A DNA stretch of 64,000 bases, taken from contig JAEUIQ010000021.1 in the NCBI GenBank assembly GCA_016794985.1, positions 209,357-273,356 of the forward strand. The letters are read 5' to 3'. The stretch's first letter is position 1. Each line of letters begins with the position of its first letter. This stretch comes from Planctomycetaceae bacterium. Its GTDB lineage: Bacteria > Planctomycetota > Planctomycetia > Pirellulales > Pirellulaceae. The notes under the pieces are model-generated. The model was not told where the DNA came from. It did not search any database and saw nothing but the letters and a program-made list of their open reading frames with translations. This document shows, piece after piece, positions 16,449-25,423 of this stretch. The translations under genes and the position numbers were made by a program.

Positions 16449-19250
16449 TTAGTAGCGACGTCCACCACCGCCTTGGGGTCCGCGACCTCGACCACCTTGG
16501 CCGCCACCACCGCCGCCGCCATTGCGTCGTCCGCGATTGCCGCCTTGTCCGCCGCGCGGCCCACGACCGCCGTAGCCACCACCTGACCCACCGCCGCTGC
16601 CGCCGCTGTAGCCGCCGCCACCGTAGCCACCGCCGCCACCACCGCCGTAACCACCACCGTTGCCGCGGCGACCACCGCCTTGACCTGGCCGACCCCCACG
16701 GTCGAACTCGTCTCCCTCGTCCGCCAAATCGTCTTCGAACTCATCGACAACTTCTTCTTCGAATTCTTCTTCGACAAAGTCATCTTCAAATTCATCTTCA
16801 AATTCATCCGCAATCGGCCCTGGGGCTGGGATCGACTTGGGAGCTTGGGGGCGTCCGCCTCGGCCTTCCGATGGGAAGCCTTCGCTGCGGCCGCGACCGC
16901 CGCGGTCACCACCTCGTTCCGGTTCGCCGCCGCGACGTGGTTCACCGCGACCACCTTGTCCTCGGCTTTCTTGATTTCGATCGTCTTGTCCGCGACCCGC
17001 ATTTCCGCGACCTTCGGGGTTGCGTTCTTCGGTGCCTCGCCCGTCGCGACCGCGTGCTCCACCTTGGCTTCGATTCGATTCGCCTCGGTTGCGATCACCG
17101 CGTGGATTCTCGCCGCTGTCTCCACGCGACGATTCACCGATCACCGCTGCCAATTCGTCCGCAATTCCCAATTCCTTAAGCGCCGCGCGACGACTTAGCT
17201 TGATTCGGTCTTGGTCATCAATACCAATCACCAAGACTTGCATTTCTTCGCCGACTCGGAAGTGTTCGCCGATGTTTCGTACAAATCCTTCGGTCAACTC
17301 GCTAACGTGGCAGAGGCCGTCGCGACCTGGGAGAATTTCGATGAACACACCGAAGTCCCGGATGCTGGCGATTGTCCCTTTGTACAAGCGCCCAACTTGT
17401 ACTGTCGCCGTGACCGCTTCCACCATGGCCCGGGCTTGGTCCAATTTTGCTTTGTCACCGCTGGCCACGGTTACTTTGCCGGTATCGTCAACTTCGATAA
17501 CGGAGCCTGTTTGCTCTTGAATCGATCGAATCGTCTTGCCGCCGGGGCCAATCAGGGCACCGATCTTGTCCGTATCGATCTTCAGGCTGACCAAACGCGG
17601 AGCCGTCTCCGAAATATCAGCTTTGGGCCGCGAGATCGTCATCAACATTTTCTTGAGGATTTCAATCCGAGCTTCGCGACTTTGAGTCAGTGTTGCCGCA
17701 ATGATCTCGCGTTCGATGCCGTTAATCTTCAGGTCCAGCTGAATTCCGGTAATTCCGTTTTGGGTTCCTGCGATCTTGAAATCCATGTCGCCGAAGTGGT
17801 CTTCGTCGCCAATAATGTCCGTCAGCAATGTCCAGTCACGGCCTTCTTTGACCAAACCAACTGAGATTCCAGCGACGGGGTTTAGAATCGGCACGCCGGC
17901 CGCCATCAGCGCCAACGTGGATCCGCAAACGGTTGCCATCGAACTGGAACCGTTTGACTCCAAAATATCGCTGATCACCCGGATCGTGTAGGGAAACGTT
18001 TCCGGGTCCGGCAATATCGGTTTCACGCTTCGTTCGGCCAACATACCGTGGCCAATTTCTCGGCGGCCTGGGCCGCGAATCGGCTTGCATTCGCCGACCG
18101 AAAACGGTGGGAAGTTGTAGTCCAACATGAACTTCTTCGAGTACTCGTCGGCCAAACCGTCAACTCGCTGTTCATCACGCGACGTTCCAAGCGTGACAGT
18201 CATCAGCGCTTGCGTTTCACCGCGTTGGAAAATCGCCGACCCGTGAACGCGTGGAAGCACGTCGACAAAGCAGTCAATCTGCCGTAGCGTTTTCGAATCT
18301 CGACCGTCCGATCGTGTACCCGCCAAGATCAAGCTGCGAACAACTTTTTCCTCGAGGTCGTGCCAAGCAGTGGCGAAACGCTTGGAGCAAATTGCCCCCG
18401 GGGCTGCGGCGTCAGGGATGAACTCCGCCGTCGCCTGTTCCTTCAAGGCGCGAGTGGCGTCAGCACGGTTTTGCTTGCCAACCGTTTGCTTGGCGACTTT
18501 CAGTCGATCAAAATAGGCTGCGTGCAAACGACCATCCAAGCCGTCATCCGGCGGAGCGACAAAAACTTGCTTGGTCACGTTGACCTTGGACGCGAATTCA
18601 CGTTGCAAGTCAATAATCTCGCGAATGATATTGTGCGCGTAATCGATCGCGGCCAACATCTCAGCTTCAGGCATCTCTTGCGAAAAGCCTTCAATCATCG
18701 TGACCGCTTGGTCGCCGCCTGAAACAATCAGATCCAAATCGCTCTTTTCCAATTCATCCAAACTCGGGAATGGAATCAATTGGCCGTCGATGCGTCCCAC
18801 GCGGATGCTGGCGATCGGGCCCTCGAACGGCAACGGAGAAACCAGCAAAGCCGCGGCGGTGCCGATCATCGCCAATATATCCCCGTCCGTTTGACGGTCG
18901 CTCGATAGGACGAACGATTGGCATTGAACTTCGTTCAAGAAACCTTTGGGAAACAATGGACGGATTGGCCGATCCATCAACCGACTGGTCAACGTTTCCT
19001 TCGTAGTCGGGCGTCCCTCTCGCTTTAAAAATCCTCCTGGAAACTTCCCGGCCGCTGCCGATCGCTCTCGGTAATCGCAAGTCAATGGGAAAAAATCAAC
19101 GCCTGGGCGCCCGGCACCACTGACTACTGTATTCAACACGATCGTGTCGTTGTACTGACACAACACCGCCGCGGCGGCTTGTTTGGCCAGTTGTCCTGTC
19201 TCCAGCGACAAAACCCCACTGCCAATTTTTCGTTCTACTCGAATAACCAC
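16449..19250 (-). CDS. pnp: Polyribonucleotide nucleotidyltransferase with long acidic and Gly/Arg-rich tail
   Basis: PNPase, the phosphorolytic 3'-5' exoribonuclease of RNA decay. Two RNase PH domains with the linking helical domain occupy about residues 1-545 (CDYRERSAAAGKFPGGF and the active-site region MDFKIAGTQNGITGIQLDLK in the second), followed by a KH domain (DKIGALIGPGGKTIRSIQEQ, about 556-620) and an S1 domain (GTIASIRDFGVFIEILPGRD, about 625-695). The enzyme normally ends near 700-720 aa; here about 210 residues follow: a Gly/Arg/Asn/Glu-rich stretch, a strongly acidic block of Asp, Glu and Phe (about 805-845), and a GGYGGGG/RGG tail. The start is GTG 19250 with AGAGG 8 bases upstream. 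It lies downstream of rpsO as in most bacteria, but with an unusually long 582-base gap. Confidence 0.95.
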   Translation of the reverse strand: MVIRVERKIGSGVLSLETGQLAKQAAAAVLCQYNDTIVLNTVVSGAGRPGVDFFPLTCDYRERSAAAGKFPGGFLKREGRPTTKETLTSRLMDRPIRPLFPKGFLNEVQCQSFVLSSDRQTDGDILAMIGTAAALLVSPLPFEGPIASIRVGRIDGQLIPFPSLDELEKSDLDLIVSGGDQAVTMIEGFSQEMPEAEMLAAIDYAHNIIREIIDLQREFASKVNVTKQVFVAPPDDGLDGRLHAAYFDRLKVAKQTVGKQNRADATRALKEQATAEFIPDAAAPGAICSKRFATAWHDLEEKVVRSLILAGTRSDGRDSKTLRQIDCFVDVLPRVHGSAIFQRGETQALMTVTLGTSRDEQRVDGLADEYSKKFMLDYNFPPFSVGECKPIRGPGRREIGHGMLAERSVKPILPDPETFPYTIRVISDILESNGSSSMATVCGSTLALMAAGVPILNPVAGISVGLVKEGRDWTLLTDIIGDEDHFGDMDFKIAGTQNGITGIQLDLKINGIEREIIAATLTQSREARIEILKKMLMTISRPKADISETAPRLVSLKIDTDKIGALIGPGGKTIRSIQEQTGSVIEVDDTGKVTVASGDKAKLDQARAMVEAVTATVQVGRLYKGTIASIRDFGVFIEILPGRDGLCHVSELTEGFVRNIGEHFRVGEEMQVLVIGIDDQDRIKLSRRAALKELGIADELAAVIGESSRGDSGENPRGDRNRGESNRSQGGARGRDGRGTEERNPEGRGNAGRGQDDRNQESRGQGGRGEPRRGGEPERGGDRGGRGRSEGFPSEGRGGRPQAPKSIPAPGPIADEFEDEFEDDFVEEEFEEEVVDEFEDDLADEGDEFDRGGRPGQGGGRRGNGGGYGGGGGGGYGGGGYSGGSGGGSGGGYGGRGPRGGQGGNRGRRNGGGGGGGQGGRGRGPQGGGGRRY

Positions 19251-19832
19251 TTTCTTTTCCTCTCTTCTTCTCTTTCAATAAACACGCAGTCTGAGCAAGC
19301 GACTTCGGCTGAGCGCCTGAAAACGTCTAGGCCTCACCGTCCATTGCAATTGACACAAATTCAACTCGACTCAATTTGCAATTGTTGGATAGATGTTCCG
19401 GCAGAACCACCGGGCAGACCCTCAAGTACCGACCCACTCAAGCACCGCCCCACTCAAGCACCACCCCACTCAAGTACCACCCCACTACTACCGGGTGCCA
19501 ATTCTCGTCCACACAATCTTGCTCAATCACAAAAACCGTCTCTCAATCACACAATCCGGATGAGAGCCATTTATCACCATTACCTGAACATGTCACAACT
19601 TGATGTTACGAGCGGCGGCCTCACCCGACCAACGACCAACTTCCATCCGTGCTATTCACCCAGGGAATGCTCGCGACCAACGAACCGGTCGCTTCAAATT
19701 CGGCTCCCAGAAAAAATCCCACCGCCAATGCGGCTTCTTTTTCATCCAGACTTCAACGCCAAACTATAGCAAATCGTCGGGCGGTGGGATACGGGACATC
19801 AAGAACTTCGTTAAGAAATTTCCACAAACCGC
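19251..19832. other. Long rpsO-pnp spacer
   Basis: 582 bases without a convincing gene. It holds the pnp ribosome binding site at the low end and four 16-bp direct repeats at 19421-19484 (listed separately). In many bacteria this spacer carries RNase III sites for PNPase autocontrol; here I see no long perfect stem, but the repeats and CA-rich composition are unlike the flanking genes. Confidence 0.6.
19421..19484. repeat. Four tandem 16-bp repeats in the rpsO-pnp spacer
   Basis: Four contiguous copies start at 19421, 19437, 19453 and 19469. The plus-strand consensus is CTCAAGYACCRCCCCA, with single substitutions between copies. In the pnp transcript they read as repeated UGGGGYGGURCUUGAG. 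They lie about 170-235 bases upstream of the pnp start codon. Confidence 0.85.
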
Positions 19833-20102
19833 TTACTTGCGAATGCCCAACTTGGCCAGCAAATCCAAGTAATGTTGTGGGTTGTGGTCGCGAACATAAT
19901 CCAACAAGCGACGGCGACGGGACACCATGGCCTGCAAACCACGTCGAGTCCCATAGTCCTTCGGATTGCTCTTCATGTGCTCGGTCAAATTGTTGATTCG
20001 GGTCGTCAAGACCGCAATTTGCACATCCGAAGAGCCATTGTCCGTCGGATTCGTTGCGTACTGGCTGATCATGGCAGCCTTTTGTTCTTTCGAGATCGTC
20101 AT
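19833..20102 (-). CDS. rpsO: 30S ribosomal protein S15
   Basis: A full-length 89-aa S15, a primary 16S rRNA-binding protein of the small subunit. The family core is intact: DNGSSDVQIAVLTTRINNL (about 22-40), EHMKSNPKDYGTRRGLQAMV (about 41-60), SRRRRLLDYVRDHNPQHYLD, ending LLAKLGIRK. The start ATG 20102 matches the family N-terminus (MTISKEQKAAMI). It precedes pnp on the same strand, the conserved rpsO-pnp order. Confidence 0.97.
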   Translation of the reverse strand: MTISKEQKAAMISQYATNPTDNGSSDVQIAVLTTRINNLTEHMKSNPKDYGTRRGLQAMVSRRRRLLDYVRDHNPQHYLDLLAKLGIRK

Positions 20103-20696
20103 TCGTCAACCGTCATGAATTCAAAAAACCGACACCAACCGCCGTCCGTATCAAAAATCGACTCTTCGCGTCAACTTCCTGATCGAGCAGATCAAGAATT
20201 TCAATCACGGGGCGCGTCCCTGCACAACCACCCCGCTTTCCGGCCGAGTGGAATCGCACATTCTAGTGTTTTTCATCCGACCCGCAAGCGGCTTTTCTGT
20301 TTTTTGCGGCCATTCCCGCTAAAACTATCGCGCTACTGACTCGGCGGTACCGGATTCTCGACCCGATTTGGGTCCAGAGCGGATCGTCAAATTGCAACTG
20401 CCCGCTTTCTGCCTTAAGATTTTGAAGCCCACTGCGGAACAAGGCAGATTGACTTTGGTGTATTTCGCGTCGACACCGGGTGTCTGCCGACGAATGCCCT
20501 AGTTGGATGTTGTCATCATCGGCTTTGCCCAGCACTAGCAGGTTTGCCTGGTAGGTTTGCCTGGATTGCCTGTTCATTTGGCGTCTAATGCCGGGAAAAC
20601 GCCGTTCCAATTATTCCTACCGAATTTGGGCGCTTTCGGTTGACCGCGCTTTGACCGCCTCAAGTCCTTGCCATTCCTTCCCACAAAAGTATTCCC
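20103..20696. other. Intergenic region between divergent rpsO and S9 peptidase genes
   Basis: 594 bases expected to carry the promoters of rpsO and of the peptidase. It contains a short direct repeat AGGTTTGCCTGG in two copies one base apart near 20539-20563, followed by a partial third copy. No coding frame in it has a recognisable product. Confidence 0.5.
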
Positions 20697-23150
20697 ATGA
20701 CTCGAATTGTTAACCGCCGTCTTTTCCCCGGTACCATCTGGTTGATGTCCGGCCTGACATTCGTGCTAGCACATGGGGCGACGGTGTTAGCGCAAAACTC
20801 CGCGGGTTATTTGCAGCCGCCCCAAGCGGTCATGGATGTTTTGGACGCGGAACCGACTCCGGCATTATCAACTAGTCCGGATGGAAACTGGCTTCTCTTG
20901 ACGAACCGTCCGGCCATGCCATCTATTTCGGACCTCTCGCGGCGTATGCTTCGGCTGGCTGGTGTGCGAATTGATCCGGTGGCCAACGGTCGATTCACGG
21001 GTGGATTCGATCGTTCGGTTTCGCTCCGCCGTTTGGCCGGTGGCGAGCCGGTCCGAGTTCCACTGCCGCCGGACCAAAAAATAGCCGACGTCGCTTGGTC
21101 TCACCGCTCCAACTATTTCACGGTGTCAACGGTCTCGGACCAAGGTTCGCAACTGTGGCTGATTTCGGTCGAGAGCCCGCTCGAGCCGAAGTGCATTTGT
21201 CGCAACCTGCATTGGGTCACGCTTGGCGTGGAATGGCTGCCAGATGGCGAGTCCTTGGTTTGCGCCACCGTTCCTATCGAACGTGGTGCGGAGCCGCAGC
21301 CGCCTCGTGTTCCTGAGGGCCCCAACGTTCAGGAATCTGAAGGTCAAGAATCACCGGTCCGAACCTATCAAGACTTGTTAAGCAATGCCTATGATGAGAC
21401 CCTATTCGAGTACTACGCCACATCCCAGTTGACTCGCATCTATGTCGATGGACGGCAAACTGCCATCGGCCGACCTGCAATACTTGCGGGAGTTTCGGCA
21501 TCGCCCAGTGGCGAGTTCTTGTTGGTGACCAAAGTCAAACGCCCTTTTTCTTATCTCCATCCGTGGAGTAGTTTTCCTCGAGATGTCGAAGTCTGCGATC
21601 TCACGGGTGAGCGCGTTTACCTCGTTGCAGACGTTCCATTGGCGGACAATATCCCAATTGAGGGAGTGCCCACGGGGCGACGAAGTGTTCGTTGGCGAGC
21701 CAATGAGCCGGCCACATTGGTCTGGGCTGAGGCACTGGATGGAGGCGATCCGCGCCAGGTTGTTCCACATCGCGACCAATTATTCGCGCTTGCCGCGCCG
21801 TTCCATGCCGAACCGGAGTCGTTGGTCCGTGTGCAGCATCGGTTTGTCGGGTTGACCGAGTTCGCTGATCACAACTTGATTGTTGTCACGGAAATGGATC
21901 GCGACCGTCGTTGGACCAAAACATTGATGTACGATCGCCGCGTCACCAGCGCTGAGCCAGTGGTGCTGATGGATCGAAGCATGCGTGACCGCTATGGCGA
22001 CCCTGGACAATTGGTTACCGAAGTTCAGGATAACGGGCAGCGAATTGTTCGACAGGATGGTGATTGGGTGTACCGGAGCGGTTCGGGCGCCTCACCCAAA
22101 GGAAATCTTCCATTTCTCGATCGGCAAAATCTAAAAACATTGGCGACCGAGCGACTGTGGCAATGTGAGGAAGGATTCTATGAAACGGCTGTGCGGATCT
22201 TGAATAGTCATCTGAACCGGAAACCCGTCGTATTGACTTCGCGCGAGTCGAACGAGACGCCGCCCAACTTGTATCGTAAGGATCTGCAGGCGGGGACCGA
22301 AACGGCCGTGACGACGTTCGCCGATCCGACTCCACAGATTCGGGGCATCAAGAAGCAAATGGTCACGTATGCCCGCGCCGATGGAGTGGCTTTATCGGCT
22401 ACTTTGTATTTGCCAGCTGATTACCAGCCGGATAAAAGATTGCCTCTGTTTGTTTGGGCTTATCCAATGGAGTTCAACGATGCCGCGACGGCCGGACAGG
22501 TCAGTGGCTCCCCTTGGCAGTTCACGACGATTCGCGGAACCAGTCATTTGGCTCTACTGATGCAAGGATATGCAATCATGGACAACGCAACGATGCCGAT
22601 CATTGGCGATCCAGAAACGATGAATGACACGTTCGTCGAGCAAATCACTGAAGCAGCAGAAGCGGCGATTCGCAAGGCCACAGAAATGGGCGTCGCCGAT
22701 CCCCAACGCGTGGCCGTGGGCGGTCATAGTTATGGAGCCTTCATGACCGCCAATCTTTTGGCCCACACGGATTTGTTCAAAGCCGGGATTGCGCGTAGTG
22801 GCGCTTACAATCGCACATTGACCCCGTTCGGCTTCCAATCGGAACGGCGCACGTTTTGGGAAGCGCCAGAGGTGTATATGAAGGTATCGCCGTTTTCGTT
22901 TGCTCACAAAATCAATGAACCGCTGCTAATGATCCACGGTGAAGCCGACAACAACCCAGGGACATTTCCGCTGCAATCACAGCGATTGTTTCAAGCTGTG
23001 AAGGGCACGGGCGGAAACGCCCGTTTGGTGATGTTGCCGCATGAGAGCCACGGTTATCAAGCTCGCGAATCCGTTTTACATACGCAAGCTGAAACGATTC
23101 TGTGGCTAGACAAATATGTGAAGCAAGATAATCGCGATCAAGTGAAGTGA
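20697..23150 (+). CDS. Exported S9 family prolyl oligopeptidase-like peptidase
   Basis: An 817-aa serine peptidase of the prolyl oligopeptidase/dipeptidyl-aminopeptidase class with an N-terminal signal peptide (residues about 1-33, core IWLMSGLTFVLAHGATVLA). Residues about 45-530 form a divergent beta-propeller (SPDGNWLLLTNRP, LPDGESLVC, SPSGEFLLVTK blades). The alpha/beta hydrolase domain follows: nucleophile in VGGHSYGAFMTANLL (about 675-689), Asp in IHGEADNNPGTFPLQ and His in PHESHGYQAR, so the triad is complete. It resembles glutamyl-endopeptidase-type S9 enzymes of Bacteroidetes and plants. The ATG at 20697 gives a normal signal peptide. It is probably monocistronic; the next plus-strand element is a riboswitch. 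Confidence 0.92.
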   Translation: MTRIVNRRLFPGTIWLMSGLTFVLAHGATVLAQNSAGYLQPPQAVMDVLDAEPTPALSTSPDGNWLLLTNRPAMPSISDLSRRMLRLAGVRIDPVANGRFTGGFDRSVSLRRLAGGEPVRVPLPPDQKIADVAWSHRSNYFTVSTVSDQGSQLWLISVESPLEPKCICRNLHWVTLGVEWLPDGESLVCATVPIERGAEPQPPRVPEGPNVQESEGQESPVRTYQDLLSNAYDETLFEYYATSQLTRIYVDGRQTAIGRPAILAGVSASPSGEFLLVTKVKRPFSYLHPWSSFPRDVEVCDLTGERVYLVADVPLADNIPIEGVPTGRRSVRWRANEPATLVWAEALDGGDPRQVVPHRDQLFALAAPFHAEPESLVRVQHRFVGLTEFADHNLIVVTEMDRDRRWTKTLMYDRRVTSAEPVVLMDRSMRDRYGDPGQLVTEVQDNGQRIVRQDGDWVYRSGSGASPKGNLPFLDRQNLKTLATERLWQCEEGFYETAVRILNSHLNRKPVVLTSRESNETPPNLYRKDLQAGTETAVTTFADPTPQIRGIKKQMVTYARADGVALSATLYLPADYQPDKRLPLFVWAYPMEFNDAATAGQVSGSPWQFTTIRGTSHLALLMQGYAIMDNATMPIIGDPETMNDTFVEQITEAAEAAIRKATEMGVADPQRVAVGGHSYGAFMTANLLAHTDLFKAGIARSGAYNRTLTPFGFQSERRTFWEAPEVYMKVSPFSFAHKINEPLLMIHGEADNNPGTFPLQSQRLFQAVKGTGGNARLVMLPHESHGYQARESVLHTQAETILWLDKYVKQDNRDQVK

Positions 23151-23204
23151 CTTGTCAAATCATTGGCCTTGACTCTCGCCGGTGTCCAAGTAGAGTATCG
23201 CCGG

Positions 23205-23416
23205 TCATATTGGGTGCAATGCTGCGGATGCTTGTCCGCCATTGAAACAGGGAACTCCGGTGCAAATCCGGGACGGTCCGGCCGCTGTATGCAGTGGGTC
23301 CCATTGGCTTATGCCAACTTTGGGCCCCCGTTACTCCTTCTAGCGAAGTGCCATTGTTCGCTCCAACGAACGAGAAGGCTTGAGTGCGGGATCGCTGCGA
23401 GTCAGAAGACCTACCC
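23205..23416 (+). ncRNA. Cobalamin riboswitch
   Basis: The adenosylcobalamin aptamer core is recognisable by eye: GGGTGCAATGC at 23211-23221 opens the structure, AACAGGGAACTCCGGTGCAA followed by ATCCGGGACGGTCCGGCC forms the J3/4-P4 region (about 23256-23283), GCCGCTGTATGC is the B12 box variant of the usual GCCACTG, and CGAGTCAGAAGACCTACC closes the core at about 23398-23415. The middle peripheral stem is present (CGAACGAGAAGGCTTG region). It sits about 60 bases after the peptidase stop and upstream of the DUF1559 and DUF4465-like genes, which it most likely represses at the RNA level when B12 is plentiful. No clear U-run terminator follows, so control may be on translation. Confidence 0.88.
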
Positions 23417-23419
23417 CTT

Positions 23420-23554
23420 ATGAATGGATCAAGTCGCCCTCCGGGATTGGGGCGGGGATCTGCCATTTCGCTTCAGTACGTGACGACCTCGTGCGTATTG
23501 CACGTGATGTGTGACTCTTTTCGTTCACTTGAACGAGTGCTGCTGATTATTTGA
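23420..23554 (+). CDS. Possible 44-aa leader peptide directly after the riboswitch
   Basis: An ATG lies three bases after the conserved 3' end of the cobalamin aptamer and opens a 44-codon frame ending in TGA at 23552-23554. No recognisable domain; the C-terminal half (about residues 18-44) is fairly hydrophobic with three Cys/Met-rich positions. Its start would be masked by aptamer folding, which is how such switches often control translation. It may equally be chance, and the next real gene begins 195 bases later. Confidence 0.22.
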   Translation: MNGSSRPPGLGRGSAISLQYVTTSCVLHVMCDSFRSLERVLLII

Positions 23555-23748
23555 CGTTTGCCGACGTTCGCGGAACCCGAATCAAGGTTTCGTTTGTCTC
23601 AGGATGCCGCGTGCCATCGCGGGGTAAGTCAGGTCGGTTCGGCAAATCAGCGACATGGTCGATCTCGTGAACCGTTCCTACGGCCCAATTCAGCCGCACG
23701 GCACCGTCGCAGGCTACAAGAATTGACTTAGAACTTGGAAACCGAATT

Positions 23749-24537
23749 TTGTTGCCAAACCGAAACGCGATTTCACTCGTAGAATTGATAGTGGTCGTTG
23801 CGATCATCGGGCTGTTGATCAGTCTCTTAATTCCCGCCGTCATGGTCGCTCGTGAATCGAGTCGGCAGCAGCAATGCAGTAACAACTTACGACAGATTGG
23901 CTTGGCTCTTCATGGTTATCATTCGGCCAAACAACGACTGCCTGTAGGCTGCTTGGAATGGCGATCACCGGGCGGCCCGTCAAACCGACGCCAATTGGCC
24001 TGGTCCGCTTTTGTGTTGCCTTACCTCGAACAACAAACGGTGTACGCTGCGCTTGATTTGCAGCAGCCTTTCGACGCTCCCGCCAACAGGGACATCGCGG
24101 GCACGCGAATTTCGGTTTACGAATGCCCCAGCCACCCGGGCCACGAAACGAAGCCGGGGCGAACCGATTACGGCGGGATTCATGGTGAGATCATTGTGGA
24201 CCATCGGCAAGACGACGGCATCTTGCTTCACGAACGTGCCATTCGTTTTTCCCAAATAACGGATGGACTCTCGAACACCGTTGCGATCGCGGAGGACCTC
24301 CACGGACCGGACAATGGCTGGATAAACGGACGCAATGTCTTTGTGCAATCGCATGGCATCAACGACCCCAACGCCTGGGTAATGGATAACGAGATTCGCG
24401 GCGTCCACTCGAACGGCGCCATGGTTCTGTTCTCTGATGCCGCGCCGCGGTGGCTCAGTCGAGAAATGAACAAGCGAGTCTTGGGGCAGATGCTAACGCG
24501 TGATCGCGGTGAAGTAGTGGAACATGAAGGACCTTAA
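23749..24537 (+). CDS. DUF1559 family pseudopilin-like protein
   Basis: A 262-aa protein of the planctomycete DUF1559 group. The N-terminus AISLVELIVVVAIIGLLISLL (about 7-27) is a type IV pilin-like methylation/membrane segment; the expected Gly before the processing site is Ala here. SRQQQCSNNLRQIGLALHGY follows, as in the family, and the C-terminal block GVHSNGAMVLFSDAAPRWLS (about 225-244) matches the family's H-x-G-G-x-N-x-L-x-x-D-G-S end in a degenerate form. The only start in frame after the upstream stop is TTG 23749 (TTG again at 23752). It lies 13 bases before the DUF4465-like gene and 330 bases after the riboswitch. DUF1559 proteins are thought to be surface or secretion-associated pseudopilins; the specific role is unknown. 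Confidence 0.85.
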   Translation: MLPNRNAISLVELIVVVAIIGLLISLLIPAVMVARESSRQQQCSNNLRQIGLALHGYHSAKQRLPVGCLEWRSPGGPSNRRQLAWSAFVLPYLEQQTVYAALDLQQPFDAPANRDIAGTRISVYECPSHPGHETKPGRTDYGGIHGEIIVDHRQDDGILLHERAIRFSQITDGLSNTVAIAEDLHGPDNGWINGRNVFVQSHGINDPNAWVMDNEIRGVHSNGAMVLFSDAAPRWLSREMNKRVLGQMLTRDRGEVVEHEGP

Positions 24538-24550
24538 CGAAAGGAATACA

Positions 24551-25423
24551 ATGAATCGAGAAATCTTCTTTATCCGAATTCGAATTGGAGTTGCTTGCCT
24601 AGTCTGTGGCATTTTCAGTCTGGGTTTCTTGGCGACGGTCGAAGCCGACGCGGTCATTGACTTCAACGAATTGTCGACGTGGACATCGAGCGGCCCGACT
24701 GGCAGTTACTACAACGGCAATCGCACCAACGTCAGCAACTCGGAGGGTTGGAGCACCGGCGCGGGGCCAACGGCGTACTTCGGAAATCAGTACAGCTCAG
24801 ATTGGGGTGGTTTCTGGAGCGGCTTTGCCTATTCAAATGTCAACGACCGTTTTACGAGCGGGCACCTCAATCAGTATGCAGCGATCACCGGCACAGGGTT
24901 TGGTGGAAGTGGCAACTATGCGATCGGTCACAGCGGGCAAACGGCATTTCTCAATCTTCCAAGTGGATGGCATGGAACTTCCTTGCAAGTCACGAATACG
25001 ACCTATGCGGCGAATTCTATGCGAAACGGAGACTCGTTTGCCAAAAAATTTGGCGGTTTGTCCGGGAACGATCCCGATTACTTTCTGATAACGTTTACGG
25101 GTTACGACGGGTTGGACGGGACGGGCAGTGTGACCGGCACACTGGATTTTTACTTGGCTGATTTCCGTTTTGCAGACAATTCGCGGGATTACATTTTGGA
25201 CCAATGGACAAGCGTGAATCTGAGTCCATTGGGCGCGGCAGCTTCCATTCGTTTAAGTTTTTCGGGTAGCGATGTAGGCGCGTTCGGACTCAACACCCCG
25301 ACTTACGTCGCGATCGACCACCTCAGGATTTCGTCGGTTCCAGAGCCCGCGAGCGGACTCGGTTGGGTATTGATTGGGTGGCTGTCTCTTCGCAGACAGC
25401 GTGGTCCACGAGCGAACCGATGA
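24551..25423 (+). CDS. DUF4465-like PEP-CTERM surface protein, probably B12 related
   Basis: A 290-aa exported protein with signal peptide (core GVACLVCGIFSLGFLATVEA) and C-terminal PEP-CTERM sorting signal (VPEPAS, a hydrophobic helix, then RRQR at about 265-285). The body matches DUF4465: DWGGFWSGFAYSNVND (about 78-93), NQYAAITG, ANSMRNGDSFAKKFGG (about 155-170), TGTLDFYLADFRF (about 196-208) and GAFGLNTPTYVAIDHL (about 242-257). In Bacteroidetes, DUF4465-type lipoproteins occur in cobalamin uptake loci and, as I recall, include B12-binding proteins. Here the gene is the second after a cobalamin riboswitch, which supports B12 capture at the cell surface. Start ATG 24551 has AAGGAA five bases upstream. 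No exosortase gene lies in this window. Confidence 0.82.
   Translation: MNREIFFIRIRIGVACLVCGIFSLGFLATVEADAVIDFNELSTWTSSGPTGSYYNGNRTNVSNSEGWSTGAGPTAYFGNQYSSDWGGFWSGFAYSNVNDRFTSGHLNQYAAITGTGFGGSGNYAIGHSGQTAFLNLPSGWHGTSLQVTNTTYAANSMRNGDSFAKKFGGLSGNDPDYFLITFTGYDGLDGTGSVTGTLDFYLADFRFADNSRDYILDQWTSVNLSPLGAAASIRLSFSGSDVGAFGLNTPTYVAIDHLRISSVPEPASGLGWVLIGWLSLRRQRGPRANR

Noticed and set aside
16355..17179. His/Arg-rich frame opposite the pnp 3' end
   Set aside because: It is antisense to the Gly/Arg-rich PNPase tail; its composition is explained by the complement of that tail.
23163..23423. 86-aa frame across the riboswitch
   Set aside because: It overlaps the conserved aptamer core and has Cys/Arg-rich chance composition.
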